Of a stretch of 64,000 bases of DNA, positions 26,421-40,200 are shown piece after piece; within the stretch, counting starts at the first letter, position 1, and the number at the start of each line of letters is the position of its first letter. The translations under genes and the position numbers were made by a program. The stretch is from the NCBI RefSeq assembly GCF_015832195.1, contig NC_052026.1:11176119-11240118 (forward strand). The letters are read 5' to 3'. This DNA comes from Motacilla alba alba. Its lineage: Eukaryota; Chordata; Aves; Passeriformes; Motacillidae. Under the pieces are notes generated by a model. That model was not told where the DNA came from. It worked only from the letters and a program-made list of their open reading frames with translations, and did no database searches.

Positions 26421-27119
26421 AGGAAGGGGGATGAGATTATAAAGCGTTTAGAAAGCCCTGGATAATTTCAAACGCTGTGAGTACAATCAAAAATCGTTGT
26501 GGGATCTGGATCCAAACCAGCAGCAATGAGAACGTGTTACTGTAGTTTTACCATGGTAGCATATATGCCATAGCTACACTGCAAGGAACAGCACACCAAG
26601 AGAAGTATTTGATATAGAATTTTTAACTTCTGTTTCACAATTATTTTCTGTTTAAAAGAACAGAAATCTGCTGTCAAATAAACTTATTATTTCTCATGGA
26701 AGTTTATTTAATCTCCAGCTTTACCACAAGCCCTTTCCCCTCCATCTCAAAATACACGCTTTCAATAAAGAAAAAATACTGTTTTCTATTGCAAAGCATC
26801 ATGCAGTTACCTCAAATAAGCATGTTTAAAAAGCACCGATTATTTGGCAGGGGGCAGGGAGGATTGCCAGTTTTAAACCTTTACATTTTCATGTCTTCCC
26901 AATAAGGAAATTAGACACAAAATGATCAGCTGAAATTTAAACCTAAATGCTTATGAGGCAGTTCCCTTGTCCATTTTTTCTTTGCTGCTTTTACAACAGA
27001 ATCTGAATCTATTTGTTATTTCAAGTGTTGGCCTATTTTCAGCAGTGATTATGATGGTACCACAATGTGCAACTTGACATCTCCTCCTCTCCTCTCATTC
27101 AAAGTCTCCCAGGGCCCAG

Positions 27120-27600
27120 CCATTTCACACAGGCTTGCTTTAGGCATTTATTAAATATGCACCTTCCAGTAGGGTTTAAAAACACCAACTAATCTCATCA
27201 GAGGCCAGAGACCTCCAGATATGTAAATCTACATCTGTTCCTCTTCAAAGGAAAGATTCTCCTGGATTACTCCAGGAGAAATGCATCCCACCCGGATATA
27301 GCCACTGAACCAGAGAAAAAGAACTCCCATGGCAAACGTGCCACCTCAAACTCACCAAGATCCAACGACAATGAAATTACACTTAATGTAATTCACTGTT
27401 AGCTTTAAGGAGCAATTAAGTAAAAGGCAGTACAGCACTTGCCGTAGGCTGTTGGTTCCAACAGGGGCCAGTGGAAAGAGGCATATAATGTTAAAATTGG
27501 TAACGTTAGTATTAACATAAGGATGAACTGTAGGTGGCTGCTCGACTACAGTGCTGTAAAATAGCAGAGTCCATTAACAAGCAGCAATCACCCTTCCCTT
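27120..27600. promoter_or_regulatory. candidate conserved non-coding element
   Basis: This is complex sequence with repeated TTAAT/ATTAA cores (attacacttaatgtaattc, gcaattaag, agtccattaac) and little low-complexity DNA. It looks like a typical vertebrate enhancer-class conserved element, but this rests on appearance only. Confidence 0.28.
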
Positions 27601-28899
27601 TTTTCTTTTTTAAAGTGTGCTGTAGATGTTTGCCAGTGAAAGCATGCAGCAATAATTAACTGTCTATTAGCTTGTTTTACAAAAACCCCAGAATTCTCTC
27701 CCTCCCCAATGCCCCACCAGTATCCTCACCTTCCCATACTGAGAAGGGAGATCAAACAATTTTATGAAAAATATTTCAGAGCTATTAGAGAGAGACTACT
27801 CATTTCACTTCAGCAGAGCAGCCTTGCACCCAGCACATTCACTTCTCAAGTAAGAGTGAGCCTTTACTTAGATTTTTACATCCCCTTTTGTATAATACAA
27901 TTTTAGATGTGAACACAAAGTATTTTTATCAGCACCAAGTCACATTCTGTACTTGTATGATGAGTTTCTCATGATTATTAGAGATTCCTACACGTATCTA
28001 AAATATAGCCTTAAAAGACACAATTACGTAAACCAGAAATTAACATGAAATCTAATGTGTTTTTCATTCACACATATCCCCATGGTTTCATGGACTACAA
28101 TTCAGATTCAGAATTTGAGCATCACAAAAAATAATCTGAGTGTTCTGTCTCCTGTTTCTACATTTTTGTTTGACAGATTTTTGGTAAGCTGCAGAATTTT
28201 TGGCTGAATCAGACAAATAAATACAGTCTATCTCATTTGGGAAGAAGGTATTGAATAGTACATGTAAATATTTTTTAAAAACAGTCCTGAAGTACAGCAG
28301 ATAATTTTGTAATTGAATAATTTACTCAGGTTTCAGATACTTAAAATACATTTATATATATATTTCTGGGATTCTGAAAAATTTCTTGGCTGAACACAAT
28401 CTGTAGTCTCTGGATTTCACATAATAGAAGAGGCTGATGTAGGGATTTTACTATGCTTAAGGTTTATAAAAGTACAGCTTTATGATAAAGGGGTTTGAAG
28501 ATTTTTATTTTATTATTTACTAAACAGGCAAAATGTAGCAACTACAAAGATCTGGGGGATATATCCCTTAAGAAAGACAGAAGAGAGGCGAAAAATTGTT
28601 TTGAAAGGAGTGAAAGATTTTAAATTACTTAAAAATAAAAGTTCATGTCTAATGAAGCCATCACATAAAAAGTGAAACTCATATGCTCAATTACGGCTTA
28701 TATTTTTCTCACAGATAAGATCCGAGCAAACTCTTTAAAAGTCAACATTTTCTGTCATAACCGCAGTTCTACCTCTCACATGGCAAACAAACTACACAAA
28801 AAGGAGGGAAAGATGAAACAAGGGATATGGGCAGTGTGAATGGACCTAAATCTTTTAATTAACACCCTCTGAAAAGCACACTCTTTTTCCACCAAACTA

Positions 28900-29070
28900 A
28901 TAAAAAGTGTGAGTGTGGGGTCTTTGTTGTTGCTCAAGCCTTGCCTGCGCTCTAAGGAACTGAGGAAAGGCTAATCAGGGTTATTTAAAGCCACTTTCTA
29001 CTTGCCAGGCTCCAATATCTCATTAATTCACTCTTAGTTGGCATCATTGTCTGATAGTGTTTGAAAACCA
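28900..29070. promoter_or_regulatory. candidate conserved non-coding element
   Basis: A compact complex block contains ctaatcagggttatttaaag and ctcattaattcac within otherwise simpler AT-rich DNA. It has no coding signature. A regulatory role is inferred from composition only. Confidence 0.22.
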
Positions 29071-31539
29071 CCAAAGAATCAAGGATTTCCCCTAATCCTG
29101 TCCATCAGAGGTAACTCTCTGGAAGAGGCTACCACACCACAGTATGTAGGACATGGGATACAAGTATGCACATAGGGAAATTCACTGTTTTCATGCAAAC
29201 TACCATTCTCTGTAGCTCAATACATACCTGACAAATCTAATGAGAAGATGCCTATTTAGGCCTGGACTTTATAATAAAAAAAATAGGTGTTATGATGATA
29301 GTTTAAAGAAATCATCCTGAGTAACTAATCTTTGCTTGGAACTATTGCCTGGTTTCTTTAATCATATTTGCAAGAACTTGACACAAGAAATATTGGTCAT
29401 GTGCATATTTTACTTGAGAAAAGAAATACTTTGATCGTGGTCACAGGTCAGAAAAGCAATTGTTTCAACGACTTTGTTATCATAAACTACGGCATTCAGT
29501 TAAAGATGAGGACTGCTGTTCTGGGATATTTATCTTGGAACAACTCTAACCCTGGGGGCTGGAGGAAAACCTCAATAATACCAGCATGCAAATCTGCAAC
29601 TGAGCATCACCCCTGTCATGTCCAGAGACAGATGAGCTGAGCATTAGTTACCTTTCTGTGAAGCTTCTCCTCTGTACAATACAGCCTTTAGTGCCCACCA
29701 ATACTAGAAACAGCATTTATAAACACAACCAAATGATTTAAAGCATCAGCACATCACTGAATTCTCCCTCCCCAGTGACTGCTATAATTCACCTTTCTTT
29801 AACCAGGTCAGGCCATTCTGGGGAACCAGCTGGCTTTCAGACCTGACTCTCTTCACATAGCCCCAGTTTCTCTTTACTTCCTGTAAAGGGAACAAAATAA
29901 AATTCCCTTACAAGCTGACTGCAGTGAAACAGCCCAGAACCACAGCTCCCAGTTTATTATCATAAATACTTAAATGTTTTTGTCTTCTGATATTTTACTT
30001 ATTTTGTAATGCATATCTTTGCCATTTGAATTCTTATTTTTCATTAGGTATAAAGCAAAGTTAAGTTTGTAAGGATGTTGTAAAATTTCGATTGTAGAGT
30101 TGTAACCCAGAATATCCAACTGTCATGGCTATACTTTTAATGAATATTTACTATACATGCTAGGCAGGAAAGATTCAGATGTTTCGTTGTATAAAGCACC
30201 TTCAAACCCTTCTAAGGAAGTGCATCAGTCCACCAATTACCTTTATAGTTTTCCAAAACCAGGACCTTTCTTCGCTGTTGTATTTTAGGGTGAGTCAAAA
30301 ATTCAGGAAAAGCACATATATGACTTGTACTGTAAACACAGGTGAACCATGATAGAGGTAACATGACTTACCATAAGTCCCCACATCCCAGTTCAGATGC
30401 CATTAGCACTGGATTTATTGCTGAGTTAAGGTCCCCAACACCATTGATAGTACATATGTTCACAGGCTCCAGTTCATGGAAGACACACATGAAACAGGGG
30501 AGTGTGCAGCTATTTCCCACTGACTTTATTTTCTCCTGTTTCTAGGTACATTTTATCCTGCACTGCTACAATAAAAGTCTTCTAGAGTTAACTGTAGACA
30601 AAATAAACAATTACTTCATCAGCAATTTATTGCAGACCAGCAGGGCAGTGGCATTGGTTAGTGCTGCTATCACTCTGATACTTTTTGACAGTCTTCAATA
30701 TTTCCTCTGTATCACAGACAACTGTCCCAGACTCAGAACTCTTCATTCAGTTTTTCACATTTCTAAGCACAGTTTCAGTTTTAATCTTTAGAAAGAGCTT
30801 ACTTTGTCTCATGCATTTTATATGCCCTTTACTATTACAGGGAAGGAAAATGTAAGTATTGATTCTGGACTAGGTAGGATTACTGAATCACAAAGACATA
30901 TGCTGAAACTGCAGCATAAAATGTATTCTATCAAACAAAGTGAAATAAGTGGGAAATGATTGAAGCACAAATTGTTTATGAATCCCTATAGAACACACTG
31001 TTATATAAACCAAAAGGGAGAGAAGTCCTTATATCAAGCAGTATAAAACCTAAATAATACAATTTTTCCTGCACCTGATAAAATCAAATAGGAAGATTAT
31101 GCCCCAAAATTTTTAATTAATAGCAAGCCATGCATACCACAGTGTATGGGCCTGAAAAATTTGCCAAAAACGGTAGTGTCTTTAAACTTTAAATAGTGGG
31201 AAGAATTTTATAAATCTTCTTAAGGTACATGGTTTCATTAAAAGATCGGTTAGTATTTACATCACATCCAAGGAATGCAGACTGCAGAAAAAAGATTTCA
31301 CACTTAGTTTTGAAATCTGTGTCATTTCAAATCTTCAAGTTAGCTAAAGGTGAAGGTATTTCAGAAGCTGAAAAATATTAACTTTTTTGTGTATTTGCAC
31401 CATAATAAACATGGATACAACAAAACTCCATATAAAATGAGACGCCAGTCAGTCGACTAATATAGATAAATGTGGGCTTTCTGTTCTGCTGGACAAATCA
31501 CCTTATTTTATATTACAATGCTATTTTATTGCCTCTGCT

Positions 31540-31690
31540 GTGGTTGTGAAGTGTCAACAATTCTCTGGCTAATTAAAAGATGGGCAGCAGATTGCCATTA
31601 ATGAGATTTGGCTTCCACAAAATGAGGCTCTCTTGGTGTGTGGCTGCGTAAGTCAGCTAAGAGAATCAGACCTCCCCTTAGATGAAGGGA
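31540..31690. promoter_or_regulatory. candidate conserved non-coding element
   Basis: The block combines ctaattaaaag, ccattaatgagattt and a GTCAGCT half-site within about 150 bases of complex sequence. Such closely spaced homeodomain cores are common in developmental enhancers. Evidence is compositional only. Confidence 0.28.
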
Positions 31691-33175
31691 ATCTGTACAG
31701 ATCACATCGAAGTAAATCTAAAAGTAATCCGCTGTATAAAGGAATGAGCTTTTTGCAATTGTATTTTTGAGTGTACGCAGGGGTCCCCCTTAGGGTTTTG
31801 CAACCACAAAGATATCACACTCACTTGAGCTGGGATCTTGGAAGAAATACATAGCCCACAGAAAACAAAGCTTTCAGGTCTGCTGTATATGCATATGATC
31901 ACATAAAAAAGCCCAAATCTAGCTAAAGCTATTCTCCTCCATGCTTCAATGGAGGCGGAGGAGAAATACTAACATAAAAAAATTACCACTAAAGAACTTC
32001 TCTTAAGACTTTTATCCCCAGTAAGACCTTTATTCTTCTGACCTTTATCAAGATCAAAAAAGATCAAGAGGCAAAAGAGCTTGATCTCTTGTGTGGTAAT
32101 GACCCTATTTTAGCAAGTTACTATCCCATTAAAAAAAAATAAACAATATTAATCTCTTTTATCAACTCTTACCTATTAAGACAAAAATGTACATGTTCAA
32201 ACCAAAGTCTGCTGACTTCAGTAGAACTTCACCTAGCCCACTGCAGCTTGAACAAAGGAGTGTTGCACCTTCTCCTTCTCAACACCCACTACTGGTGTAG
32301 CCTTCTGGAGAGGAAGCCCCGACACTGCACCCAAAGAGCAGCCAGGATGACCCAATCCACTGCTGCCCCTTCCGCATGCCAGGACAGGAATTTTACACTG
32401 GGGATTCCTCACCCTCTGGCTGTGACCCAAATCCTGCATTCCCAGAGGATTCTACCCAAGAAAGGGCACCCGAAGGTGTTTCATAAGATGTGACGATTTC
32501 ATATCAAAGCTGGAGAAACTCCAGTGGAAATTGCACAGGGGTCTGTTAGAGGCCATTGGCCTGTATGTCACTCTTGAATTTATAAAGGTGGTATTAATCT
32601 CTAGAAGAGATTTTTCTAGTCTGGTTACTCCTGGAATGAATTCAGCTCAAGATTCTTTGAGTTATTTTTCATCCTCAACATTTTAAATAACTCTCAACAA
32701 GACAAGCACATGCATAGGATGCCAACCCACATGCATCAGAACCTAGGCCAGCAACTGTCTCCATGGGCTGAGTAAAATTTTATGCAGCATCTTGTTACTC
32801 CTTCATTTTCCATTAGGTGGGATAAACACTCGCTGGATCATCAGAGAGCAGCCACTGTTTGAAACAGATCTGCCAACACAGGCTGTTGGGCAGAGCTCAG
32901 ATAACAGTTCTTATTTTCCTAATCTCAGCAATATATATTTTTATATATAAATAATTCCGTATATATATCTGTGTCATAATTATCTATAAGTGACATAAAA
33001 TATACATGATCTCCACACAGAAAATTCAAATACAGACCTTAGAACTGATAAATACAGACTGCCACCCCAAGCCTTCCCAACAGCTTTCCAACCTGCCTTT
33101 GTGCAGTTGTGTTTGACAACAATCTGAGCTGCAATTTGAGGGCCTGAAAGTTCAAAGTCATGTCAGAGTTTCAGT

Positions 33176-33359
<184 letters not shown>

Positions 33360-35374
33360 GAATTGTTTCTGCTTTTGGTCTTTTCTTTGGAAGTATGTGT
33401 TTTCAGCAGCTATCTCAGGAGAATGAGTTATGTTCTCTTCCCGAATCTGTAGAGAACTTTGTCTTGCTTTCCTCATACATAAAATAAAGTCAGAATGTAA
33501 GTCACCGGTTTTAGAAACAATGGACCTTTTGAAGTACTTTGATGTGCATTGATTCCATATATGCCATATTTTAATAGTTTTAAAATAAACAGCAAACTAT
33601 AGAAACAAAATACTTTCAGAGAAGTATTTTAATTAAAGGCACTTTGGTGTCCACATCCAGGATACTGAAATTCCTAGGAGACTGCTGATTTGATATACAG
33701 CATACATCTATGACAAACAGAAGGATCAATAAATACATGCTTTTTTCCTACCATATAAACCTTTTGTTACCTCTCCCCCAGTGCACTCAGAGAACTTTCC
33801 TCCATCAGATTAGCTAATCTCCAAGTGATACCAACACAAAAAGCAAAGCTTTTTCTTGATTGTAGTACGACTCGTCCATCACTGGTTAATAGTTTCAGTT
33901 TCAAAGTGCAAAAGGAAATACTGGCCAGAAAGGAATGGTTTTAATTTGAGAAACCTTCCAATTAATAGGATAGCTTAGTTAAAATAGCAGCTTAAAGTCT
34001 AAATATTAACTTAGTAGTGAAAATCTACAGAAATGCAGTTTTGTTTTTTTAATGTACAAAAGTAACATTACTGACTTTCAACAAAAATCCTGAACAGTCC
34101 TCATTATTCAAAGAATGGTTGCAAAAGTTAAAGCCAGGCAGAATTATGACAGTTTTAGAAGTGTTGGGCTGCTCAGTCTTGTTGGTCACATACCAAATAT
34201 TATTCAAACTAAATTCATGTGTTTGTATCAATCTTTGATATATAGAAAAAAATTCTTTTTATTTCCCCACAAATATCTAACCTTTGGCCACTCTTTAGTG
34301 AAGCTGCATTTTCTACAGTGTACTCTTGGAGAACAAAGTACAACAGCAACTGGCAAAGTTTTTGAACATACTACTGGAGGGAGGCTCAAGGAGCCAAAAT
34401 CATTATTTTTGTATGGAGTGTTTCATACCAAACACAAACACTGGGGGGTCCTGACTGAACTCCTTTGCCCTCCTGCCGTTTGTGCCTGTGATATTGGGCA
34501 ATTACACAGCTTTGGCTGAAATAGTATGTTGGATAGGAAATTTCTCACTTATTGGGGAGTTTGGACTGCACTTGTCAACAAAAATGAGACCATATATCAA
34601 TTCTAATGAATTTAAGGGGCAAGCAATCTTGCTTCTCTCCTAAGATCTAACCACCTTCTGTTTTTTCCCTTCTTTAAATAGGATAGACTTTGCTCAATGC
34701 AGTTTGAAATTTAAAGGAAACCCACATCCCAAATTAATGTAAAACTACACCACAAATAAGAGTTCTATGGCTGAATAAGTCTGCGGGAGTTGCAATTAAT
34801 GAGACTTGGCAGTGGCTTTTGCCAGCATGCTTATGCTTCTGCTGAAACACACACACACAGAGGCACAACACAGAGCCTTGCACATTGCAACAGAACTATA
34901 AAGGACAGGTTCCATTAATCAAACTACTTTTCTTTTACCCAATACTTATTCCAAATACATTTGCATATTAGAAGGATTCCCAGTGATGAAAAAGCTTTTT
35001 CTAATCTTCTTTAAGACATCTTTTAGGAAAAGTTTGGGGTTAATCCTTTTTTTCTTTTGTTTTCACTTTTAGAGCAGAGCTCTTCATGTGAAATTTTGTG
35101 ATTTCTCAACAGATTTCTGTCTCATTTCTACTCTACACTAAAGTCTTTGTTCTAGTACACACACATATATATGTAGATGTATCACACAACAGTAATATAC
35201 ACATAGCTATATAACTCTAGATAGTTAGCTCTTTTCTTGCATTCCCATTACTCCTAAGATTTCAATTACTCTCCTAAGAAGAGATTTTTAAGCTGTCTTG
35301 ACTTTAGCACAGAAGTTTACCTATTTTGGCTCCCAAAGGAGAAGTCTGATTAAGAGCTATCGAAACCCTCAAGT

Positions 35375-35480
35375 TTAACAAATGGATGTTGCACTTAGTG
35401 TCATGATTTAGTTGACATGATTGTATTGGGTCAAAGGTTGGACTCAATGATCTTGCAAGTCTTTTTTCAACCGTATTGAG
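35375..35480 (+). mobile_element. CR1 LINE fragment, 3' tail
   Basis: The segment carries the CR1 tail wording 'gttgacatgattgtattggg' followed by ggttggactcaatgatcttg and cttttttcaacc. This is a familiar 3'-terminal signature of avian CR1 elements in sense orientation. Only the tail is visible, as in most 5'-truncated copies. The octamer repeats that end young copies are replaced by degenerate sequence (tattgagtcaatgactc). It has no coding capacity. Confidence 0.85.
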
Positions 35481-36159
35481 TCAATGACTCAGTTGCTCCA
35501 CTCCTCCTTTTTATTAGGACATGCCCAGCAAAAATCCACTGGGCACTCCTCGGGTGTCTCTCTGTTTTAGAGCTACATCAAATCCAGCTTTTCTCAAGGC
35601 CAGTGCTATCAATTTCACTCAGAGCAGCACTGAACCCCGATATTCGCGTTGCCTTCCCTGACTGACCTCAGATATTACCGAAAAGTTCCTCAAGGCCTGT
35701 GATAGATCTTCCCTTGATATCATTTACTAAGCAGAATGGCAAAGGATCTTGAGTTGTGTCAGTGAGGAAGGCTTTCACACCTTCTTTCTAAGAAAAGTCA
35801 CCTGAGACAAAGAGTTTCTGCCCTCCATGAACTGGTCTCCAGGCAGGCTGAAGGGCTGTTCCCAGGAAGCTGGGGGAAATTACAAACTGGTCTGTGGGAG
35901 GTTGTGGGCCCCTATTTCCCCTCTGTTCTGCATCTGGCAGAGGCAGGGAGCTTTCCCTACCAGGGCAGACAGTCCCTGAGTTCCTGGTGAGTGGGGAGCA
36001 GGCACCAAGGTCATGGAGGCTGCCCCAGCTTGGCCTCCCCTGGAGCTCAGTAATTGGCAGCATGGCAGTGCCAGGCACTCCGTGCCAGGCCACAGCCAGG
36101 CAGAGCACTGACAAACGTCCCGGAACTAAACGTGGACTTCTCAAACACACAAATTAAAA

Positions 36160-36300
36160 TGCAGATTAGCTTAGCGTATCAGCACGGGTATAATTGCTGT
36201 TGCAGGAGAAAGGCCAGATAACTGCCCTGTTTTCTCATTGTTCTCTTATTTAATAAGAGTCAACTTTGCAATTAAACAACTCCCTAAAAACACATATTGA
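36160..36300. promoter_or_regulatory. candidate conserved non-coding element
   Basis: The block reads as complex sequence with attagcttagc, gtataattgctg and gcaattaaacaac. It lies just right of a GC-richer segment. Regulatory potential is inferred from motif density only. Confidence 0.22.
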
Positions 36301-37203
36301 GACAAATCTCACTTTGTTAGTAGGTCTGAGTGCTGGCTTGGTGCCCTATGGAAGGAAATTACTAGTCAGCAGGCAAGGTATTTCAGCACTTACATATTTT
36401 AATGGCAGTCATTGCTAAAATTTTAAAGTATCTTTTCTGGAAAAAAAATTAAGGGTTGTCTGCAGCTAAAATATTTATTGATCATTTTCCTCCAAATGTG
36501 AGAAATAATACTTTTATTCCTCATTATAAGGCAAATGAAGAGCTATATCAGATGATATGAGAGCAACATTCCTCTAAATGTGTAACTCGTTGTACCCATA
36601 TGGTCCCGTAAGTCTTTATGAAGTACCTCAGCAGTGAAAACCTACCAACATCCACAGGCTCTCTTGGTGTAAAATATCATACTAGAAAAGCAAATAATTT
36701 CTTCCATGACTGTAAACCAGACCAGCATTACTTCAGCTTTATAGGGCTAACACAAAGATAAATTGAAGAGAACTGACTTGTTTGTGGCAGGTCTGATTGT
36801 TTGAAGGACACTTCTTCTTTTGCTAATTAACTGTGCAGTAGATGTTCAAAACTATTTTAGAGATGGCTCAAAAGACTTATATCCCTTTCCCACCCCGAAT
36901 TCCTTCTCTGTCATGACATCTTTATGGAGGAGTCAGTACATAAAACAAACAAAAGTACCATGGAGCACATATCTACTGGAAACTCAGCACTGGACTATGC
37001 AGAGGCCAATTCAGTCCATGCACTGTCCACCAGAACCAGTCCTCCTGAATTTGGTGCTGAGCCAGTTGTAACGAGAGAAAAGACAGCCACTTATTGATTC
37101 ATCCTTTTTGCTATCCAAAATAAAGTTTACATATTTATAAATGCAACAAAAACCATCAAACTATTGCATTCCCCCATGTTTTATGTAGCTCCATGTGACT
37201 TTC

Positions 37204-37274
37204 TGCAGTGTTCAAGTAGCCAATTTGCAAGCAGAGCAAATATTTGCAGTATTCAAGTCACCATTTGCGAACAG
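37204..37274. repeat. imperfect tandem duplication (period 41)
   Basis: tgcagtgttcaagtagccaa at 37204 recurs as tgcagtattcaagtcaccat at 37245. Similarity continues for about 30 bases with several substitutions. It is an old local duplication in non-coding DNA. Confidence 0.75.
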
Positions 37275-40200
37275 TTTGTAAATATTTTACCTTTTAAAAC
37301 CTATGGATTTTGTTGACACTGTTCTATTGCTCTGCCAAATTATTATATTTTTTTTAATCAGTGGGGAGATGCAGAATAAAATCCCCACACTGTTACAAGC
37401 TGGTCTGAAAGGCATCAGACCAGGAATCAGGAATCTCAGACTTCCAGACACAGGACAGACACTTCATGAAGTTTTCAGTATGTTTAGCTCCTCTTCTTTG
37501 CTTTTGCATAATATTTTATCTAGAAAGTAGGCAACAAGTCAAACAAAAGCATCCACATAGGTATGTGACACTCTCCAAATCAAGCACAGGAGAATTTATG
37601 GGGTTTTATCTGTTCAACACCGCCAGATCACAAACAACAGATGGAAGCAAGAACTGAACCTGATCTGAAGTCCTAGAGTTGGATTTAAATATAAAGAAAA
37701 TAGGGTAAAAGTGGTGATTGGCCTTTAAATAATTTTACTCAACAACAAAGTTTGCTATGTTAGAGTACTGAATCTGATTCCAAAAGAAAGAAAAACAGAG
37801 ATCTTAGTCAGTGAAACCAAGGACAGACAGCTTGGATATTTTACCCCCAACAAAATAGAATCTGACCCTTCTAGCTGTGAGGAATCTGTTTTAATTGATG
37901 TCTGATAAGGAAGTGTTGGAATAAATTTTCTTTTGCTGCACTACTTGAACTTATGACATCCAGTTAAATTTTCTTAATGTTGCCAGTGGGAAAAACACAT
38001 CTTGTATATATCATGCTTTGCTGAAGTTTCAGAACACCCTAAGGTGTCCAGAATATTAATAATCTTGCTTTTAAGGACTAAATTAGTTTGTCTTGTGTTG
38101 TTTCAGCAACAGTGTCCCCTCTGTTTGCAAAGATGGAGTGCCTTACTACCAGCACTTGAGAGGAAAGAAAAAGCTCGAGTAGCTCATGCTGGGGGTCTCC
38201 CCCTTCCCTGCCCTCCCAGAACCCCTGCTCAAACACACACAGCTCCCAGGGGACAAAACACACATGCTAAACACTTTATAAAGCAGTGAGCAATGCAATG
38301 GCTTAGCATGGACCCCAAGTAATGCTTTGTGCAACTTCACTGATTTCAGTGGAATTAAACCTAGGTGGCTTTTGGCACAACCAGTCCAGCAGCGCAGAGG
38401 GGGCTTTTATTCTGAGGTCCTGGTTTTGCTGGCACAAGGGGGCAATTCACAGAGCACAAGGAATAGCAGCTGCAGTGAGGGGGGGCTGTCAGCAAGGATG
38501 AAGCATCAAACAGGAGCTGAAGAATGCCTTGTTTTTACTGGTGCATTAAAAACACAAATAAATCAGGCAGTGTATAGCTTACAACCATGTAGCGCTGCTG
38601 CCTGCCTTAAAGTCTTAGTGGTGTGCTTTAAGAGTATTCATGTTATCACCTGGTCTTTTCTACTTACCATAATAATTAATGTAGGAGCAGTACTCAGAGG
38701 GACTGGCTCCAAGGCCACAGAGAAGAAGGAGTACATTTCAAGAGGACTCCTTTTCTCAAATAAATAAAGAGGTACTTGAAAACCATATCAAATATCTAAA
38801 GCTGAATTTAATACCCACTTTTTACAGAGCTTTTTTTGTTTTCCATTGAATTATGCAATATTATCTGAAAAAGTAGCATCTATAATTAACTGACAACAGG
38901 ATTTGACCTAAGTAGGAAGAAATGGTGATTAAAAGCACGTTCTTAATTCCCCAAATCTAGTGAAATTGTACTTAAATAGAGGCTGTGGGGAGACAGGAAC
39001 AACATATGAGCATAAAATTCCCTATCCAACCTGTAAATGTGTACAACACTTGTACTTTTTCTTTCCTGCTAATCTGAAGTACTGTGTGCTTTGTCTTTAT
39101 TTTTATTTGGTTTTGCTACGCATTGTTGTCTGCAGTGGCATTGTCCCTGCTGGAACTTTGGGCAGGCAGCACAGAGCTCTGCAAGAGCCCAGCTTGGCTC
39201 TGCTCTGCTTCCTCCTTACAGCAACTTCTCCCAGGCACAGCCTGACCTTCCTGCCCTGCCACCCCTGGTGGGAATGGCAGCCCCAGCTCTGCCAGACACT
39301 GCTGCAATGCTGACCTGACCTCCCCTGATACAGGAACTGCAATGGGCAGTAACAGGCAGGTAACCCATGTCCCAGGCATCACATAGGAACTCCTTGCTAG
39401 AGCACATCACCCCCAAAAAACACCTCAAAGAAGAATGTCTCCTTTACAATGAATAATCTGGACTTGCTGAGCCCCTTCCTTCCTGAAGTTCTGCTTTTAT
39501 AAGAAAGCATCCCCTTTGAAGTTCAGAGAGTCAGAATAAATTATATTGTTTTAGAGAATCAACACTTACTGAGTCATGCAAAATTCTTTAATGTAGACTG
39601 GATTCAAGAGATTAAGGATGAGCATGTATACTTTAATCCAGAGAAAACTGTCTGAAGTTGCTGAAACTTCACTAAACATTTTTGTGAAGTTGTGGTGAGG
39701 GTTTCACTCCTTTTGCTCCTACAGCTTTGTCAATCTTTAGTCTTTTCTCACTCCTTACCTCTGCAGAAGAGCCAGCACAGAGCTGCCCCTTCAAATTACT
39801 TGGTGGAACTCTAAGAGTGCAAAGACTACAGATCACTTACACAAACTTTTCTAGTGATTAGCAGTACAGGTTGCCATAAAAAGCAGACAGCTTCTGGTAC
39901 AGTGAGCTAATTATGTGGTTACTACAAAATAATGGAAACAGAAAGTAATTACACTGTTGTAGGTATTACTGCTGACATACTACCTCTTATCTTGGTAACA
40001 TTGCAGATAATTAGCTCATGTCACTACACTGGTATTTTTCTCTGTGCAGTTTTGCACCTCAAAAAAGTAGAAAAGTTCCATGATTAATAACTACTCCAGA
40101 AAGTTTATAAAAGACCCAACTGCTCAAGAGACAAAGGACCCCAGAAGCTTCAACTGGCCAAGAGATCAAGTACCAGCAACAAATGCACTCTGTGATGGAA

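Larger units (their letters stand above)
26445..33170. other. gene-free interval with conserved-looking blocks
   Basis: No exon or RNA gene is recognised. Blocks at 27120-27600, 28900-29070 and 31540-31690 read like conserved non-coding elements. A nested hairpin lies at 31932-31965 and an inverted repeat (agatcaag/cttgatct) at 32061-32087. Alternating AT sequence occupies about 32931-33003. The longest frame is 90 codons (29368-29640), with no recognisable signature. Confidence 0.55.

Noticed and set aside
25876..26442. Overlapping frames of up to 173 codons on both strands
   Set aside because: CpG- and GC-rich sequence lacks stop codons by composition. The frames overlap each other and show no domain or family resemblance.
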